A DNA stretch of 64,000 bases from Triparma columacea (lineage: Eukaryota > Sar > Bolidophyceae > Parmales > Triparmaceae), in NCBI GenBank assembly GCA_030267965.1, contig BRYA01000684.1, positions 1 to 64,000 on the forward strand. The letters are read 5' to 3'. Below the pieces are notes generated by a model. That model was not told where the DNA came from. It saw only the letters and a program-made list of their open reading frames with translations, and made no database searches. The translations under genes were made by a program, and so were the position numbers. Below are positions 1-8,946 of this stretch, one piece after another. The stretch's first letter is position 1. Every line of letters begins with the position of its first letter.

Positions 1-165
1 CGTACTCCAACTCTATCCCTTACTCGAACCCAATTTCTAACCCAAACACAAACCATTATCCCTTACTTGAACGCAACCTCAGCTCCAATCCCAACTCCAA
101 CCCCAACTCCATCCCCAACTCCAACCCCAACCCCAACTCCATCCCCAATTCCAACAGGCTTCCCA
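1..165. repeat. Pyrimidine-rich low-complexity tract
   Basis: The forward strand is almost only C, T and A, built from imperfect 6-12 bp units such as CCAACTCCAACC and CCAACTCCATCC. No open frame of useful length crosses it. It leads into the 19-bp minisatellite and together they fill the space beyond the 3' end of the first gene. It may be subtelomeric or simply intergenic satellite; the window edge prevents a decision. Confidence 0.8.
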
Positions 166-195
166 ATCGGTCCCGATCCCGAGGATACGCCTGCT

Positions 196-306
196 CTCAC
201 CCTAACCACTCACCCTCACCCTAACCACTCACCCTCACCCTAACCACTCACCCTCACCCTAACCACTCACCCTCACCCTAACCACTCACCCTCACCCTAA
301 CCTCTC
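196..306. repeat. 19-bp minisatellite containing CCCTAA
   Basis: CCCTAA recurs at 200, 219, 238, 257, 276 and 295, an exact 19-bp period; the unit is CCCTAACCACTCACCCTCA. The last copy decays into related CCCCTAACC sequence near 310. CCCTAA is the complement of the TTAGGG telomere repeat, but here it is embedded in a longer unit and is not a pure telomere array. From 310 to 457 the sequence is A/C-rich, with no gene seen before the stop codon of the gene on the minus strand. Confidence 0.9.
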
Positions 307-457
307 CCCTAACCCGTGAGAAAGTAACGCTTATTGTATCCCTAAAATACTCACAAACTACTTTAACACTCCCACAACACATCTACTACACCTCTACAAT
401 ATTCCCAACAATAACAAATCAAATCAATTTCTCCTACAAATGTTGCTGCCCTATTAG

Positions 458-3400
458 TCACTCCATATCTTCATCTTCTCTCAGCAGAACACTGCTTTCT
501 TTATACTTCCAACCTCCTACCTCAATAATATCTCCTCCATCAGCGCCTTCAACACTTGCTCTCCTAATACTTGCTCTTAAAGTGCCTGCTAGACCACCCT
601 CAGCTTCAGCATCAAAACTTACTCTCCTCACACTCTCTCTCCTTCTAGCATCTCCATCTGATGGAACAAATTCTACTGGTACTTTAGCCTTCATCACATC
701 AGTAAACCACTCTGGCTGCTCCTCTTTCCAGTTTGCCCAGTTCAACGCAACCCAATTCCTTAATTCTTCTTCAATAGAGACCCAGTGATGTCTCGAATTT
801 GTAAAGACTTTAATCTTCATTTTGTCATTTTCTCCTTTAAGAAAATATGCCATTGACATATCCTTTGACCTCTGTGTACTCCAGAAGGTGTGCAAGTACT
901 TCTTCTCAATGTTCAAAAAGAAGATAGCAAAGCAAAAGGTAGTTATCAGTATGGAATACATCTCAATAGTCAAAGCTATATCAATTGCTCTCTCATCAAC
1001 ATGAGGTGAAGCTATAAATATTGACACTGGGAGGCTTCCCATGGTCAACACAAGACCAAACAACCAATACACTCCCCCAACTTCATTAGGATGTCTAAAC
1101 TGTGCCAATGAAGTGAAGTCTACAATGATCTTTACCAGCACTCTTAAAAGAATACTACTACCAATCTCTGAGTTTCCCCCAAATGGCACCCAGTACCAGA
1201 AGTCCCCCCTCAATATCTTAACCAACAAGTACAGGCCTAGGTCAGCTCCAATGTAGAGCACGACCCAACTACCTCCCATAATCCCAAGAAGAACTATTGT
1301 TGTACATCTTATTAGAAGCATCCCTGCTGTAAAGAGCAACATAGACACAAATACTACTGTTCTCTTGCTTGCTTTTGCTGGTGTGTACCCATAGAAGTCT
1401 GGTGCCGCTTCTCTCTTAGCAGGGTCTGTGTCCCAGTCATAACTAATTGTTGCTGAGCAAAAGCCTGTTGTAATTGCTGACACTGCAACTGAAAGCCATG
1501 CTGAAGTTCCAATCTCTTTGTCACTTGTTGCTATAGCCATAAGTTGGATAATCACTCCAGGAATTGCCTCAGCAAACATCTCAGCCATTTTCATCGTTGT
1601 CATTTCAAGCATTGGGTCAAGTGCAGTCCCAACCTCTTGTTTTGTACCATTTGCTACCCTATAGGCATCAACTGCAGGCTTGTACCCAAGCAAGATTGGA
1701 GTCCACTCCCTTAACACCCTCTTCATCCCCAACTTCTTGTTCTGAGCCCAAACAAAAAGCATCTGAAACCCAATTGACACTACCAAACTTGCCAAAGATG
1801 CCTTAAAGTACCCATACTTCTTATCACTCCAAAACATGTACGTCACATACACATCAGTAAGCAAATCAAACATAGATGTTACAGCACCAACAGTAACTCT
1901 CCACATGAGACCCCACGGAGCCGTTTTCACGACTCCCTTCCCTATCTCCACAAACATGCCCTCCATCCATGGAAACTCCTCAAACAGCTCCCCAACAGCC
2001 CTGTTCTGCAATCTCCACATATCTACCCCAGCCTTAATCACCTTCCTGCTCTTCAAACAAGGCATCAAGTTGTTTCCAATCACCCTTGCCTCCTTCTCCT
2101 CCACACACTCTAGTTTAGTAGACACTGAGCTGTTGGAGCTAAGTTCACAAAGCCTTGCCCTCTTCAGCAAAGTGACAAACCAAGGGTACTTCTTCACAAC
2201 CTCTCTCAAAGCAACATTAACCTTGCAACCTTCCTCAACATGTCTCACTCTGTCCTTCCTTGAGTGTGCTCCTCCAAGTTGTCCTCCATCCCAAACCAAA
2301 TCAGCACCCAAAGCCTCTCCAGCCTCCTTAGTCATCTCCTTTAAAGGGACAAGGTCAATAAAGTAGCGTTCTACTTCAGCAGCTTCGTCTAGGTGCCTCT
2401 CTAAAGCTAATCTTGTTGCCTCTACACTCACAGAGCTACCAAGCTCTACCTTGGTGACAAATTCTATCTTGGTTGCCTTCTCCCCCTTTTTTGTGAACTT
2501 CACTGCGACTTCTTCAGATGCCCTTTGTGCAGCACTTCTCTTAGTGTCGCTCACAGCATCCCTTCCCTCCATATTCTCAATTATTGGCTCCATTATAATT
2601 ACAATATTATCTTCATCCATCTTGTGCAGCGTCATCACATTCCAGAACTCCCTATCTCTATTTTTGACACCTTGTTTTGACTCCAACTTCTGCCTTCTCC
2701 TCACAACCACTTCCCATGCCCCCTTCTCCCACTCAACAACCCTCTCAACATCTCCTGTTGTTTCTTGATGGACTCTGCTCTCAAAGTCCCAGAAGTAGGC
2801 AGTCACTTCCTCCAAACATGCTCTAACTGTCATGGTTGTCTTCCCCCATCCCTTTCCCTTGTCTTCCACCTTAATCCAGGTATCTGACAGAGGGAATACA
2901 CTTTCAACCTTTTGTTTGCCTTCTACCTCTACAAACTTGGTAGGAAATGTCTTATTGGATGTTTCTTTGATTTCATTTAACTTCTTTACTAATGTTGCCC
3001 TCGTGGCACTATCTGCCTCTTTACTTTTATCAAATTCCTCCCGCATTGTTGACAGGAACAAGAGAAATTTTGCTGCCACTCTGTTTATAAATGCTGCAGG
3101 AATTATACCAGCCAGATCTACCTTTGTTGTGTATGTTACTTTCGTTTGGTGTACATCTCCAATTGAATTCAATGCTTCAATGTTCCAAACTGTTGATACA
3201 GAAGCCAAGACGTTCACAGTTGATGTTGATTTGTTGTTGTCAGCAACATTAATGATGACCTTTCTGTCCTCTTTTTTCCATGTTATTGTCGTTCTGAAGT
3301 CTCTCAAAGAGAATCCGGGGATTCTGAGGTCTCTGGTGGAATTGTAATTGAGAGAGTGGCTGCTGATCTTCTCTACATCAACAGAGACTAAACCGTGCAG

Positions 3401-6208
3401 TTTCATATTCCTTCTTATTTCTCTAGAGTCCAGGTTTGTTATTACCCAGGCGGCACAAATCTCTGGTGATTCTTCTACCACTGTAGTAGCTACACCCGAA
3501 ACAATATTCTCTCCCTCAAGGTGTACTAATCTTATTTGAACTTTAGCATCAGGACTCTTCACCTCGTCAAAATTCTTCCCCTCCTTGCACTTCTCGAAGA
3601 ACTCCTTCCCTTTCCTGATTGCAACGCTCTCCTCATCTGTATAATCTTGATGTACATTCTTAATGATGTTGGCAAGAGAGATCAGTGCAACTTTATCAAC
3701 TTCCTTGCTCTGATCAAAAGTTCTTGAAATGCTGTCTAAAATTGTTAGAGCTTTTGGCATTCTTTTGTCCAAAACGGATGTGGGAACAAATCCACCAAGG
3801 TCAAAGTACAGGAGAATCCTAATGTTACACTGAGGTATGCTCCCAACACTCTTTATGTTGGTTGCAGTAATAAGCATCTTTGAAGTTCCTCTCACCAGCT
3901 TTCTTGTATTTTCTCCGTAATCTGGGTCCCCGTCCACTGATATCCCTGCTACAATGTAACTACCATTTTCTTCCTTCCTCCAAACGAACTTGACCAAAAA
4001 GTCACGGTTGTTGAGAAGTTTTGGCATCTTCTTGATGAAGGCGACGAGCTTCTCGTTTATCCTATCATGTGCCTTTCTAATCTCAAATCTAGCAGGATTT
4101 CCCTCTTCCCTGTCAGTTTGTGTCCTCTCCCTGCTGCAGTACTCAAAGAACCATGCAGCTGCTTCCTCTGCAGTGCAATCTACTGTACTTTCCCCTTGTC
4201 CAAGAGCAAGGCTCCTCTCTCCCTGTACCTGTTGCTGGTACTTGATTTTCATCTTCACTCCCTCATAAGGTGACTCAAGGGGCCCCCACCCTTCTTCATC
4301 CTCCCCACCAAAGAGCTCCTCCAACTCCCCAAACACCTTCTTCTGGTCCTCCTCCATCTCAACCCCCTCCCTCATTCTCTCCACCAAGGCCCCCCTGACC
4401 TCGGCATCAACCTTCTTATCATTCCTCCTAAACTTCTCCTGCAACATGTTGGCCTCAATAAGCTGACTCTTTGCAAGGTAGTCAATAGCATTGTCCATCA
4501 CTCTCTTATGAATGCCACTAAATTTCAGATCCACAGTCTGAATACGTGTCACCCTACAGACATTTGGAGCAATCTCGTTGAAGAAGTAGACACCTGTAGT
4601 CTCTGCTAGCACAAGTCCTTCCTTACTGAGGTCCTCGAAGCCTCCTCCTGGGTACTCTGTCAGTGGCACAAAAGCCAACATGTATGAAGTCCGGCCATTC
4701 TCAAGTTTGACTTCCTTCCACACAAACCACATCTCAAAGAGTCGATTGGTGGCAGCAGGGACCTTCAAACCAAAATGTTGATGCAAGCTTCTAGTTCCGT
4801 TGATGCCCCTGATCACCCTTGGTAAGTTCCTATTATTTTTGAAGTGCTCCTCTGACCGTTCATATGTGTCAAGCAGAATTGGCTCTGCCAACATATCCTT
4901 TGCTGACAAGTCCACATTGACCCCAAAGGCTGCCCACACCTTGTCCTCCTCTCTCCACAGGAACTTGTCCATCCCCTCCTTCAATGTCCCCTTGATTCTC
5001 TTTCCCTTCTCATACAGCTCATTCTCCAGCCCTCCAACTCCATCTAGCATGTTCTCCTCCTCTACTGTCAGCGGAGGCGGACTTGGAATAATCTCCTCCA
5101 CAAAGTGCTTCTTCCTCCTCTCATCAACCACCTCAGGTTTGTGAAAGTGCTTCTCAATCTCCTCCATTATACCCTTGATTGACACATGAACAGTATTGAC
5201 ATCCCCCCTCCCCTCACTCCTCATCTCCTTGGCTTCCATTGTTCCGACGAGGGTAAGGGCGGTTTGCCCGTGTTCGTAGGCTGCTAGTCTGATCTCACCA
5301 TCAACCCTTGCTCGCTGTGCATTCTTTGAACGCGCAATCTTGACGAGTTTCGTCTTTGCCTCCTTCGGCAAGCCATTCTCGTCCTCTGACATTATCTCGA
5401 CGCACTGGCCTGAGCCTTCATTACGAAAGGCTCTGATTTTAAGGAGGTACTCGACAACTATCGTTCCTAGGACGTGTTTCCAAAGCACAACCTTTTCACC
5501 CTTCTCCTCATGGATAGTGTCACGTCGAAAAACTCCCGAATTACAGTCCGTGAGAATATAATCGAGGACAAGCTGCTGCTCGTCATGAACGACTACGCCG
5601 ACATTCGCTCTCTTAGTATCCCACGACTGCTCAATGATGCCTTCAACGGCACCACGCTCGACAAGCACACCCACCATCTCCTCATGGGCTTGTTCGTGCT
5701 GGTATTTCATCTTATGGAAGGTGGTGTGACCAGTGTCATCGTCCATGGCACCCTCGAGGGCTGTAGCAACGTCCTTTGCGGCCTCAGGGGCGGCAGTATT
5801 CTGTGCGGCAGCCTCAGGGGCGGCGGCACGGTCCACGGCGGCCTCGTGGGCGGCAGTATTCTCTGCGGCAACCTCAGGGGCGTCCACATAGTCTTTGGTG
5901 GCCTTTGGGACAACGGCGCGGTGTCGTGCTACCTCGATGGTCTCAATGCGGTCGGCAGCACGTTCGTGAGCTACGGCGCGATCTGCAGTGGCCTTAAGGG
6001 TAATGGCAAGGTCATTTGCAGCTTTGCCAATGTCAGCTGCGTTTTCGACAAAGTTAGCCGTGTCATTGACAGCAGCAGCAAGCTTGTTAGCAGCCATAGC
6101 GGTAGCAGCAAAGTCGGACGCATGTTTAGCATTCGCAGCCTTGAGTTTCGCAATCTCCTCGTCCCTCTGCTTCAAGATTGAGGTGAGTGAATCCTCGCGG
6201 TCCGACAT
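458..6208 (-). CDS. Giant START-like repeat protein with C-terminal polytopic membrane domain
   Basis: A single uninterrupted frame of 1916 residues. Residues 1-160 are Ala/Glu-rich and coiled-coil-like, with repeated units (VAAENTAA, AAAQNTAAPEAA). About 180-1295 holds four or five START/Bet v1-like lipid-binding modules. The clearest end in a strand and helix of the type VTYTTKVDLAGIIPAAF (about 1023-1040), with relatives near 795-820, 550-575 and 1247-1265. Residues 1430-1770 form about eight hydrophobic segments, beginning MFDLLTDVYVTYMFW; spacing and acidic residues recall XK-related scramblase-like proteins, but only loosely. The tail is cytosol-like with RRxS motifs (RRRESVRR, IRRAS). 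START folds bind lipids or sterols, so membrane lipid sensing or transfer is a reasonable inference. The ATG at 6208 gives MSDREDS. The family looks lineage-specific; the exact function is unknown. Confidence 0.85.
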   Translation of the reverse strand: MSDREDSLTSILKQRDEEIAKLKAANAKHASDFAATAMAANKLAAAVNDTANFVENAADIGKAANDLAITLKATADRAVAHERAADRIETIEVARHRAVVPKATKDYVDAPEVAAENTAAHEAAVDRAAAPEAAAQNTAAPEAAKDVATALEGAMDDDTGHTTFHKMKYQHEQAHEEMVGVLVERGAVEGIIEQSWDTKRANVGVVVHDEQQLVLDYILTDCNSGVFRRDTIHEEKGEKVVLWKHVLGTIVVEYLLKIRAFRNEGSGQCVEIMSEDENGLPKEAKTKLVKIARSKNAQRARVDGEIRLAAYEHGQTALTLVGTMEAKEMRSEGRGDVNTVHVSIKGIMEEIEKHFHKPEVVDERRKKHFVEEIIPSPPPLTVEEENMLDGVGGLENELYEKGKRIKGTLKEGMDKFLWREEDKVWAAFGVNVDLSAKDMLAEPILLDTYERSEEHFKNNRNLPRVIRGINGTRSLHQHFGLKVPAATNRLFEMWFVWKEVKLENGRTSYMLAFVPLTEYPGGGFEDLSKEGLVLAETTGVYFFNEIAPNVCRVTRIQTVDLKFSGIHKRVMDNAIDYLAKSQLIEANMLQEKFRRNDKKVDAEVRGALVERMREGVEMEEDQKKVFGELEELFGGEDEEGWGPLESPYEGVKMKIKYQQQVQGERSLALGQGESTVDCTAEEAAAWFFEYCSRERTQTDREEGNPARFEIRKAHDRINEKLVAFIKKMPKLLNNRDFLVKFVWRKEENGSYIVAGISVDGDPDYGENTRKLVRGTSKMLITATNIKSVGSIPQCNIRILLYFDLGGFVPTSVLDKRMPKALTILDSISRTFDQSKEVDKVALISLANIIKNVHQDYTDEESVAIRKGKEFFEKCKEGKNFDEVKSPDAKVQIRLVHLEGENIVSGVATTVVEESPEICAAWVITNLDSREIRRNMKLHGLVSVDVEKISSHSLNYNSTRDLRIPGFSLRDFRTTITWKKEDRKVIINVADNNKSTSTVNVLASVSTVWNIEALNSIGDVHQTKVTYTTKVDLAGIIPAAFINRVAAKFLLFLSTMREEFDKSKEADSATRATLVKKLNEIKETSNKTFPTKFVEVEGKQKVESVFPLSDTWIKVEDKGKGWGKTTMTVRACLEEVTAYFWDFESRVHQETTGDVERVVEWEKGAWEVVVRRRQKLESKQGVKNRDREFWNVMTLHKMDEDNIVIIMEPIIENMEGRDAVSDTKRSAAQRASEEVAVKFTKKGEKATKIEFVTKVELGSSVSVEATRLALERHLDEAAEVERYFIDLVPLKEMTKEAGEALGADLVWDGGQLGGAHSRKDRVRHVEEGCKVNVALREVVKKYPWFVTLLKRARLCELSSNSSVSTKLECVEEKEARVIGNNLMPCLKSRKVIKAGVDMWRLQNRAVGELFEEFPWMEGMFVEIGKGVVKTAPWGLMWRVTVGAVTSMFDLLTDVYVTYMFWSDKKYGYFKASLASLVVSIGFQMLFVWAQNKKLGMKRVLREWTPILLGYKPAVDAYRVANGTKQEVGTALDPMLEMTTMKMAEMFAEAIPGVIIQLMAIATSDKEIGTSAWLSVAVSAITTGFCSATISYDWDTDPAKREAAPDFYGYTPAKASKRTVVFVSMLLFTAGMLLIRCTTIVLLGIMGGSWVVLYIGADLGLYLLVKILRGDFWYWVPFGGNSEIGSSILLRVLVKIIVDFTSLAQFRHPNEVGGVYWLFGLVLTMGSLPVSIFIASPHVDERAIDIALTIEMYSILITTFCFAIFFLNIEKKYLHTFWSTQRSKDMSMAYFLKGENDKMKIKVFTNSRHHWVSIEEELRNWVALNWANWKEEQPEWFTDVMKAKVPVEFVPSDGDARRRESVRRVSFDAEAEGGLAGTLRASIRRASVEGADGGDIIEVGGWKYKESSVLLREDEDME

Positions 6209-6867
6209 TAGCCTGTGAGAGCGCGGCGGGAAACGAAAGTGCGGAGGAAAGAGCTGGGTGAGACGCCTCGAAAATAGTTAGCAGGGTAATGTTGCCGTAA
6301 ACGTCCAAAATAATGTTCCCAGTTTTTTTTGTCATTTTCCATTTTTGACATCCCTTTACTTTCTCTTACGTTGTGGGGTCTTCTCCACCGGAGGTCTCCT
6401 TCCTCCCTCCTTCCTTCCTCCCTCCCCCATCCACTCCCCACCTCCCCTCCCCCGGGCCCCCGATCCCACCGTAATCCCTCACCTTTACTCGTTCCTATCC
6501 TTCCCACTCCTTGACAAGAGTAATTCCCTGCCCTCGTGCCGGTGCCTCGAAAATGGAGAAGCTTGGTCTGAAGCCCCAAGTAACTCCTCAGAAACGTATA
6601 CGTAATACGGCTAATTGAATATATATATGGAAGACTTTGATGTTTACTTCGGTGTGTATAAATAAAGCAGTGCGGTATTCAGTCAAATAAAAAGTGACTG
6701 CCTCATTTCCTAATCCTTGACCCATTTTATAAATCAACCTTTGAAAGGATCGTCCCTTCTCCCCCCTTTCGCCCCCACCACCAAGGTTAGAAATTATCGC
6801 CCCCATGCTAAGCCCCCCCTTGTCCACGAATGCAATGATTTTTTTTCGCCAAAGAAGAGCATTCTTA
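6209..6867. other. Intergenic, no gene recognised
   Basis: This stretch separates the start of the START-repeat gene from the stop of the rhodanese gene, both on the minus strand, so it must hold the promoter of the former and the 3' end of the latter. It contains a C/T-rich block (6390-6480) and an A/T-rich block (6600-6720). Short open frames exist on both strands but show no recognisable protein and no splice-consistent model. Confidence 0.6.
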
Positions 6868-8622
6868 TTACCCCCCTCCAGTCACCCCCCCCCCTAACCC
6901 ACTAGACGCCCTCGTAACCTTGCACCTCTTCCCCCCCTCTCCCCTTTCCCCCTCATCCCTGCCCGGGTGACTAAACCAGCATCCTTCTCTTGTACACTCG
7001 CTGCCGAATTTGCATGCTTTCCTCGCAAGGGCTCTCTTTTTCTTCTTCTCCTTGGCAACTCCTCCGCCCCACTTGAGCACACTCTTGGCAGCCTTACCCC
7101 TCTGCTCGCCCTTGCCCTTTGTCTTGACACCAACACCGTTATCCGTAAAGTCAACATCATTCGCCGCCGTGGTGATATTTTCCTCGACGCATAGAGGGCA
7201 CCTTACCTCAAGCTCCCTCCCCTTGGTTTTATCCGGCTTCTCACTCATGCACTTGTCGCACATCAGCACGGGCACCCCGCAGGTGTAGCACTTCTTCTTC
7301 CCGACATATCGATCCCAAGGTTTCTTGCAGACGCAGCAGGTGCTCAGTACTTCCTCCTCATCCTCCCCTCCTTTCGCCTTCTTCTTCTTCTTTCCCTTGA
7401 CGACCCCCCCTACCCCCTCCTTGCTCTTAACGCCAAAGGCTTCCCTCTTATCAAACACAAAGTTCTTCCCCTTCCAGTGCCCTCCATCGGGAAATTCCAT
7501 CATGTACTTTTCAATTCCCCCCTCGAGCTGGAACACGCCATTGACGTGGTCTTCGCCGTAAGTCGTCTTCAGTAGGGCGCTGGCCCTCTCACACCGGACC
7601 CCTGCAATCCATGAGCGAAGTTGCGGGTGCAGGTTGTGTCAGTTCATTATTCCCTTTGTTCAAAAGCTTGCCTGTCATCCTTTTCAACCCAATCTCACCT
7701 CCGGTGCAATACATCATAACCTGTTTCCCCTTCAACTTCTCCTTCGTCTCCTCTTTCCCTAGCCATGCCTTGAAGTCTGTGCTCTTTCTCATTTTCGGGT
7801 CGATATACTCCGCCCCCCCTTCCCCTTCCTGTCCAATAAACTTCCCGATGTCCGCCTCATACGAGTTCCGAACATCGATGATGACGGTGTTATCCTCCTC
7901 CATCTTCTTGTGGTATGATTGGGGATCGAGATGGACCCCCCCTTTAGTGAGGGGAGCATCGTTCTCCCCGACGCCATAGAATACGAGCTGTGGGAGGGGG
8001 GGGGGGAGGGGGGGTATCGAAGGAATGGTTAGTCAGATGTGTTATATATAACCGTCCAGACTCTTTCCCTCTCACCTCATTCACTGGTAGGACCTTGCAA
8101 TCCTTGAAGGCTCGGTCGGGGGGGAGGTCATCGACGTACTTGAACTGCTTGCAGTTTCCGAACGGGGTGGTCTGTCCGTCCTTCAGGGTAGCGCCGCCCC
8201 ATCCCTTGAGCTTAGAAGCGAACTCCCTGACCCCTTCAGAAGACCCGCTTATCGTGCAGTTGAGGCCCTGTGTGTGAGGGGGGGGGGAGGGGAGGGAGGT
8301 GGGGGCGATGATGTTTAGTAAAGGTTGTTAGTGAAGGATGGTATCGAAGGATGTTAGCACCCAACGGCAACATCCTCACCTCCCTGGCAACCCTCAACCT
8401 GCCTCCCAAGCCCAACTCGCTGGTTACATCGTCCAGAAACTTCTTCAGATGGTCCTTCCTCCCCTCTGACATGACAGGGTTGACGTAGTGATAGAACAGA
8501 AGGAGAGAGCACTTATCGTCCTTCCCTAGAGCCTTCGTTTTACGAACGCTCGCGTTAGGGAACCACGAACCTAGGCTCTTGCTCCCCTGGCCACTCTCCT
8601 GCCCATCAACTTTGTCAGCCAT
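6868..8622 (-). CDS. TrhO/TSTD2-type rhodanese with C-terminal CCCH zinc finger
   Basis: Four exons on the minus strand: 8380-8622, 8076-8267, 7699-7987, 6868-7601 (485 aa, phases agree). The N-terminal half matches the TrhO (UPF0176) fold: LLLFYHYVNP near residue 40, then GLNCTISGSSEGV at the start of exon 2. The rhodanese active loop CTGGVRCE is rebuilt exactly across the last intron, with the catalytic Cys in YCTGG. A Cys-rich block follows (CCVCKKPW ... CYTCGVPVLMCDKC ... CPLC), usual in eukaryotic TSTD2-like proteins, and then a Lys-rich linker and a CCCH finger CKFGSECTREGCWFSH. Bacterial TrhO makes 5-hydroxyuridine at tRNA position 34; a similar tRNA role here is inferred. The zinc finger suggests RNA binding. 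Confidence 0.88.
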
Positions 8623-8946
8623 CCGAGGCTTTGCCGTACTTGAAAGAGTCTGATTGCGTGCAAGATATAAACCAATTATGTCGTCCTAGTGCCAAGATTC
8701 GCGAAACCTAAAAGTGGAATTTCTCCAATCAATCTTTTATGGTTTTGGGAGACTTGGAATGAGCTGCCACTTCGGCTTTGGCCACTAACCAAAGAGGCGC
8801 TTTTTCAACCATCCCAACACTTTGCGGATAGCGTACGTCCTTTTGGTCTTCTCTCCACTGATCTCTACCACTAGCCTCCCCCTCCTTCGCCAGGTCCTCC
8901 ATCACAAGCCCAATCTCAATCCAACAGTTTCACGCCCCAATCCCCA
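8623..8946. other. Divergent promoter region
   Basis: These 324 bases lie between the starts of the rhodanese gene (minus) and the potassium channel gene (plus), so they should carry both promoters. No clear TATA box or repeated element is seen, and no coding sequence is recognised. Confidence 0.5.
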
